Below are positions 7,389 to 14,532 of a stretch of DNA of 14,532 bases, one piece after another. The notes beneath the pieces are model-generated. The model did not search any database. It worked only from the letters and a program-made list of their open reading frames with translations, and was not told the origin of the DNA. The DNA comes from Kiritimatiellia bacterium. Lineage in GTDB: Bacteria > Verrucomicrobiota > Kiritimatiellia > RFP12 > UBA1067. The position numbers were made by a program, and so were the translations under genes. Numbering within the stretch: position 1 is the stretch's first letter; every line of letters starts with the position of its first letter. The stretch is taken from the NCBI GenBank assembly GCA_904502135.1, contig CAJGDE010000049.1:1-14532 (forward strand), given 5' to 3'.

Positions 7389-8735
7389 TTAGATATCCGC
7401 AAAAAGACAAATCCCAAGCGATTTAATATCCTGCGCATCTTGAGCATACAGAGGATCGATTTCTACAGGAAGAGACTCGTCGACAGAAACGCCAGCTTCA
7501 GAGAGCCACTTTCGCCACTTCGCCTGCATATCTCTGCGGCAAGTCTCGGGCGAGTCGTCGCCATTGGCGTTTTTGACAGGAGAAAACTCCTCTTTCTGAT
7601 TAAACGCGAGGAATGCCGCCTTCTTCGCATTTGGCAGAATATCGAATATAAACTTCTCAAACTTATAACCATTGGGCTCGGAGGGCTTAACCACCTTGCC
7701 GTCAGGACCGAGCGAAGGAATCTTTTTAAACGCAAGATGCAGAGGCATCGGCTTTGACGCTTCGCGCTCAAGAAATGCTCTGTCGAAAACGTGGATCGCC
7801 GGAGAGCCGTACAAGAAGTAGAGGTCGCCGTTCTTCGCCTTGCGGTTGCACTGCTCGTCGGTCATTTCCGTGTACTCGACCATTCTGAACGTATCGCCGA
7901 ATTTCATCGGCATGCCGACCTTTTCATAAGGGTCTCTCTTCGCGCAAAGCTTAAGCGTATACTCCGACTTCTCAATTGTATGGTAACCTATGAAAGCGGG
8001 GTCTGCGATTTCAACGAGAGGATTATCCACCTGGAAGAAAAATACGGATTTTACTCCCCTTTTCTTCATATCTTCAAGAGCCCCCGAACGCTTCAGCGAG
8101 GCCAAAAGCCCGCCATGCCCGTCTGGACTCATAAAGATATGCCCGGGAGCGTCAAGAATGATCTTTCCGTCTTTTGTCATCCCCGGCCACATACCTTGAG
8201 TAAAGAAAAAGACATCGTCTGGATTCAAGCCGAAATAATCATTTTCTTCAAAACATTTTACGGTCGCTTCATTGTTGGCCTCGCTGGTCATAACGTAAAA
8301 CGGTATTGATGCTCCGTAGCGGATGGATCTGGCGAGAATTTTTCTAGCATGAAAATAAAAGAGCGGAGCGCCGGTTACCGGCCCGATAGAATAGCACCCC
8401 TTAGGACCTTCATAACCGAGACGCGAACCTTGGCCGCCTGCCACAAGAAGCGCCGCCACACGGCCAGAGGCAAGTTCCTTCTCTCCGGCGGCTTTAGCTG
8501 CGGCAAGCGCCTTTCCTTTAAGAAGCGCCACTTTCGGAGCGCGCCCTTTTGAATTTTCAAACGCCTTAACCCCTTGCGAAAGAGCATTGGCGCAACGATT
8601 TACACTCTCTGGGTCAATTTGCGCGATCTGCCGCAAAAGAGCGTCGCGTTCAGTCTTTGAAAGTTTGTTCCAATACGCCAGCACATGCTCCTGATTGCAT
8701 TTCTTAAGAAGTTTTTCAGCCTCTGTCTTGGTCAT
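7389..8735 (-). CDS. UAP1-type UDP-N-acetylhexosamine pyrophosphorylase
   Basis: A 448-residue cytoplasmic nucleotidyltransferase of the UDPGP family, which joins UTP and a sugar-1-phosphate to give a UDP-sugar and pyrophosphate. The nucleotide-binding signature LLVAGGQGSRLGYEGPKG covers residues 96-113 and matches the UAP1 (UDP-GlcNAc/GalNAc pyrophosphorylase) pattern. Further UAP1-like blocks are SPDGHGGL (203-210), FQVDNPLVEIADPAFIG (234-250), the MVEYTEM stretch (285-291), EKFIFD (360-365) and FSPVKNANGDD (384-394). This single-domain form resembles the eukaryotic enzyme and its bacterial relatives rather than bifunctional GlmU, which has an acetyltransferase domain missing here. UDP-glucose or another UDP-sugar cannot be ruled out. 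The ATG at 8735 has GAAAGGAGC six bases upstream. It lies 64 nt after alr and 25 nt before the GH2 gene, so it links cell-wall/amino-sugar supply to the glycosidases. There is no signal peptide. Confidence 0.85.
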   Translation of the reverse strand: MTKTEAEKLLKKCNQEHVLAYWNKLSKTERDALLRQIAQIDPESVNRCANALSQGVKAFENSKGRAPKVALLKGKALAAAKAAGEKELASGRVAALLVAGGQGSRLGYEGPKGCYSIGPVTGAPLFYFHARKILARSIRYGASIPFYVMTSEANNEATVKCFEENDYFGLNPDDVFFFTQGMWPGMTKDGKIILDAPGHIFMSPDGHGGLLASLKRSGALEDMKKRGVKSVFFFQVDNPLVEIADPAFIGYHTIEKSEYTLKLCAKRDPYEKVGMPMKFGDTFRMVEYTEMTDEQCNRKAKNGDLYFLYGSPAIHVFDRAFLEREASKPMPLHLAFKKIPSLGPDGKVVKPSEPNGYKFEKFIFDILPNAKKAAFLAFNQKEEFSPVKNANGDDSPETCRRDMQAKWRKWLSEAGVSVDESLPVEIDPLYAQDAQDIKSLGICLFADI

Positions 8736-8799
8736 TTGTATGCTCCTTTCTTCGCTTTTAAAAATTCTTTTTCCGACTTGACGAATCTTGCTTTATGTT

Positions 8800-9927
8800 T
8801 CACTTAACGCGTCTTTCAACCCGGCCGCCAAGCGAACAGATTATATCGTACGCGTGGGTTCCTTTTATCTCGGCCCAATCATCGGGCGTTATCGAATCGT
8901 CGGCCGTCTGCCCCAAACAGACAACTTCATCGCCGACTTTCACGCCTTCCACGTGAGAAACGTCTATCGTCGTGTAATCCATTGAAACTCGCCCCACAAT
9001 GGGACATCTCTGCCCTGAGACGAAAACACTGCCCTTGTTGCCCAAAGCGAGCGGCAGACCGTCGGCATATCCCGCCGAAACAGTCGCAATGCGCGAGCGC
9101 CTGTTCAAACACCATGTGCGACCGTAACCGAGCGTGGAGCCTTCGGGCAGATCCCTTATCTGCGCAATGCGCGTTTTAAGCGTCAAGACGGGCTCTACTT
9201 TAAGCGCCTTTCGCCCATTGGGGTCGAAACTGCCATGAAGATTGATCCCTGTGCGAACAAGATTGAACGGACTTCTCGCCGCTTGAGGAAAGTTGTTTAA
9301 CGCGTCGCTTGCCGCGATATGGACGGCTTTAAACTTTATTCCTTCGCACGATAGTTCATTTACAAGATCGGCGAATCTCTGAATCTGTTGCGCCGTAAAA
9401 GGATGATGCGGCTCGTACGCCATCGGGCAATGCGAAAATATGCCTTCAAAACAGAGGTTCTTTAGCCTCATCGTCTTCTTTATCACTTTGTCGGCCTCGT
9501 TTAAGAGAATCCCAAGCCGACCCATCCCAGAATCTATCTTGAAATGAACGCGCGCTTTGACGGAAAGTTTTTTCGCCGCCTTGTCAATAAGGCAGGCTGA
9601 GGCATAATCTGTCACAGGCAGAACCACTCCGAGAGAAAGCATCTCTTCGATTTCATCAGGCAGGATACTTGATAAAATCTGAACGCTGGCGTCTATCGAT
9701 TTTTCTCGGAAAAGATTTTTAAGCTCAATCGCCTCGCACGGCTCCGCCACGCCGAAACGCCTGCACCCTGCGCCTGCAAGAGCCATTGCATAAGGCCCTA
9801 CTCCAAGACCATAGGCGTTTGCCTTTAGAACCGAGAGCACTTCTGCGGGCGCAACGTGACGCTGGATGCGTCTATAGTTGCGCACCAAAGCCTTAAGATC
9901 AATATCTACCCAGACGCGCTTTTTCAT
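8800..9927 (-). CDS. alr: Alanine racemase
   Basis: A PLP-dependent racemase that interconverts L- and D-alanine for peptidoglycan synthesis. From ATG 9927 it has 375 residues, normal for Alr. The PLP-binding lysine is in VLKANAYGLG (K35 from this start), and the N-terminal TIM-barrel face includes KIDSGMGRLG (~130-139). The catalytic tyrosine of the second domain is in SAGYADGLP (Y287), followed by GRVSMDYTTIDV (~312-323), and the C-terminus ends CSLGGRVERR. An in-frame TTG at 9963 would add 12 residues inside the upstream moxR gene; the ATG is preferred because the protein then begins MKKRVWVDIDL, as typical Alr does. Only one base separates the moxR stop from this ATG and no good Shine-Dalgarno is visible, so translational coupling to moxR is likely. 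It is a complete gene with no missing catalytic residue. Confidence 0.95.
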   Translation of the reverse strand: MKKRVWVDIDLKALVRNYRRIQRHVAPAEVLSVLKANAYGLGVGPYAMALAGAGCRRFGVAEPCEAIELKNLFREKSIDASVQILSSILPDEIEEMLSLGVVLPVTDYASACLIDKAAKKLSVKARVHFKIDSGMGRLGILLNEADKVIKKTMRLKNLCFEGIFSHCPMAYEPHHPFTAQQIQRFADLVNELSCEGIKFKAVHIAASDALNNFPQAARSPFNLVRTGINLHGSFDPNGRKALKVEPVLTLKTRIAQIRDLPEGSTLGYGRTWCLNRRSRIATVSAGYADGLPLALGNKGSVFVSGQRCPIVGRVSMDYTTIDVSHVEGVKVGDEVVCLGQTADDSITPDDWAEIKGTHAYDIICSLGGRVERRVK

Positions 9928-9928
9928 T

Positions 9929-10891
9929 TCAGGGTACCGGCACTGAATCGAGGATCTTGTCAATCACGAAATCGCTCGTGATATTCTCGGCCTCCGCCTC
10001 GTATGTAAGTATTATGCGATGTCTAAGAACATCATGCACGACCTCCTTGACATCCTGCGGCGTCGCGTACGCGCGGGCGTGCATCAGAGCGTTGCCACGC
10101 GCTGCAAGATTGAGCGCGAGCGTCGCTCGCGGGCTCGCCCCGTTTTGTATGTACTCGTTTTTCTCGCGTGTTTTAAATACGATATCGAGGATGTAGTCAG
10201 CCACCTTCTCGTCGCAATACACCTCGCTAAGGCTTGCGCGCAACGCGGATATTTCCTCGGGCGAACAAACATTCTTCGCCGTCGGAAAAGCGGAATTGCC
10301 GGCGAAGCGCTGCATAATCCTGCGCTCGTCGTCTTTAGACGGAGTGGTCACCAAACACTTGAACATAAAGCGGTCGACCTGCGCCTCAGGCAAAGGATAC
10401 GTTCCTTCCTGCTCAAGCGGATTTTGCGTCGCAAGAACGAGAAAAGGATCATTCAGTTTATAAGTCGCCTCGCCGATCGTAACCTGACGCTCCTGCATCG
10501 ATTCGAGAAGAGCCGACTGAACTTTGGCGGGAGCTCTGTTAATTTCGTCGGCAAGAAGAAGGTTTGTGAAAACAGGCCCTTTCTTCGGTGTAAACTCACC
10601 CGTTTTCGGCGAATAGACCATAGTGCCTACAACATCAGCCGGCAAAAGATCGGGCGTAAAGGAAATTCTCTTGAAATCAAGCCCGAGTACTTTGGCCAAA
10701 GTATTGACCGAAAGCGTCTTCGCCAAACCGGGAACACCTTCAAGAAGGATGTGTCCTCCGGTGATAAGAGCAAGCACAAGTCTATCGATCAGTTTTTCTT
10801 GACCGACGATAACGCGAGAGGTTTCCTCACGAATTCTATTTACCAATTCAGCTTGCGCCGAGATACGATTTGTCGCTTCTTTCAGATCCAT
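9929..10891 (-). CDS. MoxR-type AAA+ ATPase
   Basis: A 320-residue cytoplasmic AAA+ ATPase of the MoxR family, thought to act as a chaperone or remodelling factor for partner proteins. Walker A is GVPGLAKT (52-59) and Walker B LLLADEINR (111-119). The family blocks RISFTPDLLPADVVGT (75-90), ESMQERQVTIG (130-140) and NPLEQEGTYPLPEAQVDRF (about 156-174) are all present, followed by the AAA lid with GASPRATLAL. The start is ATG 10891 with AAGGAGT six bases upstream; that ribosome site overlaps the last codons of dnaG, whose stop lies one base before. MoxR genes usually sit with DUF58 and von Willebrand factor A genes; here the next gene is alr, so the partners must lie elsewhere. The target protein is unknown. 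Confidence 0.93.
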   Translation of the reverse strand: MDLKEATNRISAQAELVNRIREETSRVIVGQEKLIDRLVLALITGGHILLEGVPGLAKTLSVNTLAKVLGLDFKRISFTPDLLPADVVGTMVYSPKTGEFTPKKGPVFTNLLLADEINRAPAKVQSALLESMQERQVTIGEATYKLNDPFLVLATQNPLEQEGTYPLPEAQVDRFMFKCLVTTPSKDDERRIMQRFAGNSAFPTAKNVCSPEEISALRASLSEVYCDEKVADYILDIVFKTREKNEYIQNGASPRATLALNLAARGNALMHARAYATPQDVKEVVHDVLRHRIILTYEAEAENITSDFVIDKILDSVPVP

Positions 10892-10892
10892 T

Positions 10893-12830
10893 TTATACTC
10901 CTTCTTTTTGCCATTCTATTATAAGTTCTTTTACGGTATGCCATTTTACCGAATTAATGCGCTTTAAGTCCATAGAAATCTTCATTCTTTTCAAATCGCC
11001 TTCCGCTCCCGCCGCAATGGGCAACGCTCCGCGAAGCCGTTTAAGGTGATCCGCCCAAAGCGTACGGATAAAATCCTGCATAATGTCCGTAACTGAAAGC
11101 GTGCTCGCCACAGATTTCGACTGGCCGAGCAAAAGAGAATCGAACCAGGCGCGCTGACGAGAAGAAAGAGAGCTACTCCATGAAACGATAACATCCTCAC
11201 CCGTCACAAAAGCCGCACGCCAGGAGCGGACGAACCCACGGGTAAAATCGTTTGTAAGAATGCTCTCGGGGAGAAAATCGCCTATCATCGCATCTAAAAT
11301 CTCATCATTTTCATTGGCGAGAAGAAATTCACACAAGGCAAGCTCTCTCGGCGGAGGAATAGCGCTTGAATCTGCATCTTGAGCTTCTAAACCCTCTTCC
11401 CGAGAAACAGGAAAATCATCTTGCGCTATTTCGTCGCCGGCAATCTCATCTTCGAAATCTTCTTCGGGCAAAGGCGCCCGGACAGTTGATTTAGACTGAA
11501 AATTCTGACGGGAGATAAAGTTTTGCAGTTCCTCGGAAATCGCAACCGCAGGCAGATTAAGAAGTTTGGCCGCCTCATTGACCATGGAAGCGCGTAAAAC
11601 AGCGCTCTTCGATTGGGCTATAGTCTCAATCACCGAACGGGAAATTCTGGCCACCGCGTCAAGAGACTGGGGGTTGCGCTCTTTAGATCGCTCAATCAAC
11701 ACCTGATATTCGATTATGGACTTGGCGTTATCAAGAAGTTTCGCAAAATCATCCCTGCCGTATTTGCGCAGGAACGAATCAGGGTCTTCCCCCTCCGGCA
11801 GTGTTACGACCCTGACAGGCGTCTCTGCTTCGAGAAAGAGTCTCGCTGTGCGTATCGCCGCCTTGCGCCCGGCTGCATCATCATCAAAAACAAGCGTAAC
11901 CTGATCGGCCGCCTTCGTAAGCATCGCCACATGCGACTGCGTAAAAGCAGTCCCCTGAGAAGCTACGGCCACGGGAAAGCCAGAGGCATGCAATCTTATC
12001 GTATCGATCTGCCCCTCACAGACAATCGCTTCATGATGTGGACTTTTTGTAATATTGCCCGCGGCCTTGTCAAACCCGAAAAGAACGTTCGACTTCTTGA
12101 AAATAGCCGTTTCGGGAGAATTTACGTATTTGCCGGAATTTTTGCTTTCGACAAGCTGCCGCCCTGAAAAAGCGACGACGCGGGCGCGTTTATCCTTCAC
12201 CGCGAACATGAGTCTGCCGCCAAAACGGTGAAAAGGTTTATCGTGAGGCCCCGAGGCGGCTTTCACAACCCCCGCGCTTTCAAGTTCGTCAACCGTATAG
12301 CCGTACTTCTCGGCCCATTTCAAAATATTTACAATCCCAAGCGGCGCATATCCGATCAGAAAAGCTTCCTGCACATCGTCGCCAAGATCTCTTTTTTTCA
12401 GGTATTCTCTTGCTATCTCAGCTTCTTTTGTCTTTAAAAGACAGCGCCTGTAAAACTGCGCGAGTTCCGCCATCAGAGCGTAGAGGCGTTTTCTTTTCTT
12501 ATCTTCCGGCTTTTCATTCGCCTCAACGGTTATTCCGCATTGATCGGCCAGTTTTTTAACGGCCTCGACAAACGTAAGACCGTCCATTTTCTGAACGAAC
12601 TTTATAACGTCGCCAGACTCGCCGCAACCGAAACAATGGTAGAAACCTTTTGAATCGTTGATGACGAAACTTGGGGTTTTCTCATTATGAAAAGGACAGC
12701 AGGCTTTTTTAGAAGACCCTGCGATACGAATCTGAACACCGTACGACGAAATCAAATCAGAAAGTTCCACTCTCGATTTGATTTCATCAACAGTTGACTC
12801 CGTTATCCCTCCCGACACAGAAAACTCCAT
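10893..12830 (-). CDS. dnaG: DNA primase DnaG
   Basis: Makes RNA primers for DNA replication at the fork, working with the replicative helicase. It has 645 residues, normal for DnaG. The N-terminal CHC2 zinc finger has C45 and H48 (CPFH) with C66 and C69 (CFGC). The RNA polymerase core follows (LKKRDLG, AFLIGYAP, FSGRQL). The TOPRIM domain has E272 in CEGQIDTIRL, GTAFTQSH (293-300) and FDDDAAGRKAA (315-325). An acidic linker (~440-490) leads to the C-terminal helicase-binding region. Two small departures from the usual motif are Q in place of Y after EG, and FDDD for FDGD; the acidic residues are kept. The ATG at 12830 has no good ribosome site, while the GTG at 12818 (codon 5) has GGAG six bases upstream, so the true start may be 12818. 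It lies 15 nt after the citrate synthase stop and one base before moxR. Confidence 0.96.
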   Translation of the reverse strand: MEFSVSGGITESTVDEIKSRVELSDLISSYGVQIRIAGSSKKACCPFHNEKTPSFVINDSKGFYHCFGCGESGDVIKFVQKMDGLTFVEAVKKLADQCGITVEANEKPEDKKRKRLYALMAELAQFYRRCLLKTKEAEIAREYLKKRDLGDDVQEAFLIGYAPLGIVNILKWAEKYGYTVDELESAGVVKAASGPHDKPFHRFGGRLMFAVKDKRARVVAFSGRQLVESKNSGKYVNSPETAIFKKSNVLFGFDKAAGNITKSPHHEAIVCEGQIDTIRLHASGFPVAVASQGTAFTQSHVAMLTKAADQVTLVFDDDAAGRKAAIRTARLFLEAETPVRVVTLPEGEDPDSFLRKYGRDDFAKLLDNAKSIIEYQVLIERSKERNPQSLDAVARISRSVIETIAQSKSAVLRASMVNEAAKLLNLPAVAISEELQNFISRQNFQSKSTVRAPLPEEDFEDEIAGDEIAQDDFPVSREEGLEAQDADSSAIPPPRELALCEFLLANENDEILDAMIGDFLPESILTNDFTRGFVRSWRAAFVTGEDVIVSWSSSLSSRQRAWFDSLLLGQSKSVASTLSVTDIMQDFIRTLWADHLKRLRGALPIAAGAEGDLKRMKISMDLKRINSVKWHTVKELIIEWQKEGV

Positions 12831-12845
12831 TATGTGCAGAGAACA

Positions 12846-14201
12846 TCAACCCCGATCGGCAAGCGCGACATATTCTTTGGGATGGAAGATAGGCTTATAT
12901 GCAGGACGGATTATGGGACCTGCGTTGATAAGCTCCTCCATACGGTGGGCGCACCAGCTGACGCATCTGGCGACTGCGAAAAGCGGCGTGTAGAGATCTT
13001 TAGGAATGCCCATCATATCGTAAACGAAACCAGAATACAAATCGACGTTTGCGCATACATCCTCAGCTCTCGGGTGACGAGATTTGATGATTCCAGGCCC
13101 AAGCTCTTCGATATACTGATAAAGCCGCATTTCATCTTCACGCCCTTTCTCGCGCGCAAGACGCAAGGCTTTCGACTTCAACATTTGCGCGCGCGGATCG
13201 CTTATCGTATAGACCGCATGCCCAAGACCATAGATAAGACCTGAGCGATCACCGGCCTTGCGGTCGGCGATTTTAGCCAAATACGCCTCGACCTCTTTCT
13301 CGTTAGTCCAATCTTTGACATTTTCCTTTATCTCCTGCATCTGGCGCATGACACGCAGATTAGCGCCGCCATGACGCGAACCCTTCAACGAAAGAACGGA
13401 GGCGGCGAGAGAAGAATAGATGTCGGTAAAAGAAGACGTCACGACATGCGTCGTAAACGAAGAGTTGTTTCCGCCGCCGTGTTCCGCGTGAAGAACAAGC
13501 GCAAGATCCAGCGTTTCGGCCTCTATCTTCGTAACTCTGCCGTCTTCGCGGATGAGAGAGAGGATGTTTTCGGCCGTCGATTTCTTCGGATCGGGATTGC
13601 GAATCATAAGCGAGCCGCCTTTATGATAATGCAATTTCGCCTGATACGCATACGCGGCTATCGTCGGAATCGCCGCTATCATTTCTATCGACTGGGAGAG
13701 GCACTTTTCAATGGAAATATCGTTAGGTGTATCCCCTTCATCAAACGCATACGCGAAAAGGATGGCTCTTGCGATGGCGTTCATGATATCCTTTGAAGGA
13801 TTGCGCATAATGGCGTTTTCTTTAAAACCGTCGGAAAGCCTGCGATAATGGCCAAGCATGTTCTTCCAGTCTACAAGCTCACGCGCATTGGGCAGATCTC
13901 CGAATAAAAGAAGATAGGCCGTCTCCTCGTAACCAAAACGATGTTCTCTTTTATCAGCAGCGACGATATCTTTCACGTTGATGCCGCGATAGTAAAGTTC
14001 ACCTGGAATAGCGCGACGCTCACCCTCGTCCATAACATACCCATGGACATTGCCGATTGTCGTAAGGCCGACCAAAACGCCTGTTCCGTCGGAATTTCTA
14101 AGACCCCTTTTCACATTATACTTTCTGTAAAGATCCGGGTCTATAAAATCCGCCTTGCGCACCTGTTCGGCTCTAGCTTTCAACCATTTCGCGTCTAACA
14201 T
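12846..14201 (-). CDS. Citrate synthase
   Basis: Condenses acetyl-CoA with oxaloacetate to citrate at the entry of the citric acid cycle, or provides the 2-oxoglutarate branch for glutamate in an anaerobe. It has 451 residues. The active-site residues are in place: H277 in GSRHGGAN, H328 in YGLGHAVYTISDPR and D387 in NVDLYSG, with H241 in LHAEHGGGN for oxaloacetate binding. It lacks a signal or targeting peptide. A 2-methylcitrate synthase role cannot be excluded from sequence alone, but no prp genes are near. The ATG at 14201 has GAGGAGA five bases upstream, and a consensus extended -10 lies about 40 bases upstream, making it the likely first gene of the transcript. dnaG follows after 15 nt. 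The symbol gltA would be natural but is not certain. Confidence 0.94.
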   Translation of the reverse strand: MLDAKWLKARAEQVRKADFIDPDLYRKYNVKRGLRNSDGTGVLVGLTTIGNVHGYVMDEGERRAIPGELYYRGINVKDIVAADKREHRFGYEETAYLLLFGDLPNARELVDWKNMLGHYRRLSDGFKENAIMRNPSKDIMNAIARAILFAYAFDEGDTPNDISIEKCLSQSIEMIAAIPTIAAYAYQAKLHYHKGGSLMIRNPDPKKSTAENILSLIREDGRVTKIEAETLDLALVLHAEHGGGNNSSFTTHVVTSSFTDIYSSLAASVLSLKGSRHGGANLRVMRQMQEIKENVKDWTNEKEVEAYLAKIADRKAGDRSGLIYGLGHAVYTISDPRAQMLKSKALRLAREKGREDEMRLYQYIEELGPGIIKSRHPRAEDVCANVDLYSGFVYDMMGIPKDLYTPLFAVARCVSWCAHRMEELINAGPIIRPAYKPIFHPKEYVALADRG

Positions 14202-14241
14202 ATTTCTCCTCTGTTTATATCTGCGACTTTTTCAAGCCGAT

Positions 14242-14250
14242 ATTATACCA
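14242..14250 (-). promoter_or_regulatory. Extended -10 promoter for citrate synthase
   Basis: On the minus strand the sequence is TGGTATAAT: a perfect TATAAT (14242-14247) with the TGn extension. Transcription would start near 14235, giving a leader of about 34 nt before the ATG at 14201. No good -35 is seen at 16-18 bp (TCATGT at the 17-bp position), but an extended -10 can compensate. It is the only strong promoter I see on the strand that carries the genes, so it may serve the whole run. Confidence 0.65.
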
Positions 14251-14287
14251 AAAAAAGCAAAGTAACATGAGCCCTTGACACAAGGGA

Positions 14288-14328
14288 CTGTCAAACTCGC
14301 AAACTGCCAAACTGACTCTACTTGCAAA
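14288..14328. repeat. Octamer array, left arm (CTGNCAAA family)
   Basis: Tandem 8-bp units on the plus strand: CTGTCAAA (14288), CTCGCAAA (14296), CTGCCAAA (14304), a decayed CTGACTCT (14312), then one extra base and CTTGCAAA (14321). All share the frame CNNNCAAA. It is inverted relative to the array at 14341-14396: CTGTCAAACT (14288-14297) pairs perfectly with AGTTTGACAG (14371-14380), and pairing continues in register but imperfectly further in. An inner hairpin is CTTGC (14334-14338) with GCAAG (14344-14348). Confidence 0.8.
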
Positions 14329-14340
14329 CTTCTCTTGCGC

Positions 14341-14396
14341 TTAGCAAGTTGGCAAGTTTTACAGTTGGATAGTTTGACAGTTTAACAGTTATGCAA
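14341..14396. repeat. Octamer array, right arm (TTNGNNAG family)
   Basis: Seven consecutive 8-bp units in perfect phase: TTAGCAAG, TTGGCAAG, TTTTACAG, TTGGATAG, TTTGACAG, TTTAACAG and a weaker TTATGCAA. The frame TT..NNAG is fixed while the core changes from GCA to ACA/ATA. It is the mirror partner of the array at 14288-14328. It lies upstream of the citrate synthase promoter, outside the transcribed region. Confidence 0.8.
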
Positions 14397-14404
14397 CAAT
14401 CAAC

Positions 14405-14424
14405 CATTCTAACATTCAAACATT
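14405..14424. repeat. Short copy of the CATTCNAA octamer array
   Basis: Two full units, CATTCTAA (14405-14412) and CATTCAAA (14413-14420), plus the start of a third. They are the same octamers, in the same orientation, as in the thirteen-unit array at 261-364 at the other end of the window, about 14 kb away. This shows a dispersed repeat family in the genome rather than a single local expansion. Confidence 0.85.
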
Positions 14425-14427
14425 AAC

Positions 14428-14532
14428 CCACTCTCCTATGCAGTGGGGTCCCTGCCCGCGTTCAGTCCCTCTCTTTCTCTCCCGCACCCCCTCTTTACTC
14501 TCGCAATCTTCTCCCTCCGCTGACGCGAAAAT
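14428..14532. other. Pyrimidine-rich right edge, no gene assigned
   Basis: The plus strand from about 14456 is strongly rich in C and T, with runs such as CCCTCTCTTTCTCTCCC. Two minus-strand frames stay open from the edge to about 14390 and 14437, but neither translation is recognisable and purine-rich DNA avoids stop codons anyway. Nothing more can be called here. Confidence 0.35.

Noticed and set aside
7364..7447. N-terminal extension of the GH2 protein to an upstream in-frame start
   Set aside because: It would overlap the upstream gene by 59 bp and hide a clear signal peptide; the ATG at 7363 has its own ribosome site.
8736..8799. Promoter or terminator in the gap between alr and the UAP1-type gene
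   Set aside because: No convincing -35/-10 pair or GC-rich hairpin was found; only the ribosome site GAAAGGAGC stands out.
9928..9963. TTG start for alanine racemase
   Set aside because: The extra 12 residues are encoded within moxR and do not resemble Alr; the ATG at 9927 gives the usual N-terminus.
10019..10924. A 301-codon plus-strand open frame over moxR
   Set aside because: It is antisense to intact Walker motifs, its translation is rich in Arg and Lys without domain features, and it is best explained as a shadow of codon bias.

Overview
The window carries eight protein-coding genes, all on the minus strand and packed head to tail, so it reads from right to left. The intergenic gaps are 1 to 64 nt, with one possible small overlap. 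No RNA gene, transposase or CRISPR array was seen. The outer ends, about 365 bases on the left and 330 on the right, hold no recognisable gene but carry unusual octamer repeat arrays.

Organism: a Gram-negative-type anaerobe that degrades glycans is the best fit. The reasons are a glycyl radical enzyme (an anaerobe marker) next to two exported glycoside hydrolases, and standard bacterial dnaG, alr and citrate synthase genes with clear Shine-Dalgarno sites. The combination recalls gut members of the PVC group (Kiritimatiellota/Lentisphaerota), but that placement is an impression from style, not shown by a marker gene.

Layout in transcription order. A consensus extended -10 promoter (14242-14250) precedes a citrate synthase (14201-12846). 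DNA primase dnaG (12830-10893), a MoxR-type AAA+ ATPase (10891-9929) and alanine racemase alr (9927-8800) follow almost without gaps. After a 64-nt gap comes a UAP1-type UDP-N-acetylhexosamine pyrophosphorylase (8735-7389). Then come three genes with apparent Sec signal peptides: a GH2 LacZ-type beta-galactosidase (7363-4196), a GH20-type hexosaminidase (4168-2639) and a glycyl radical enzyme of the pyruvate formate-lyase superfamily (2606-366).

How the genes may work together: GH2 and GH20 would remove beta-galactosyl and N-acetylhexosaminyl units from glycans outside the cytoplasm. The UAP1-type enzyme would make UDP-activated amino sugar inside the cell. Alanine racemase supplies D-alanine for peptidoglycan. 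The main puzzle is the glycyl radical enzyme. It keeps its catalytic cysteine and glycyl radical loop, yet begins with what looks like a normal Sec signal peptide, although enzymes of this class are known as cytoplasmic proteins activated by a cytoplasmic radical-SAM enzyme. No activase gene lies in the window.

The flanks are the second point of interest. Both contain 8-bp tandem repeats with fixed and variable positions, arranged as inverted arrays. The left one can fold into a 35-bp stem with a single mismatch and ends one base from the stop codon of the last gene.
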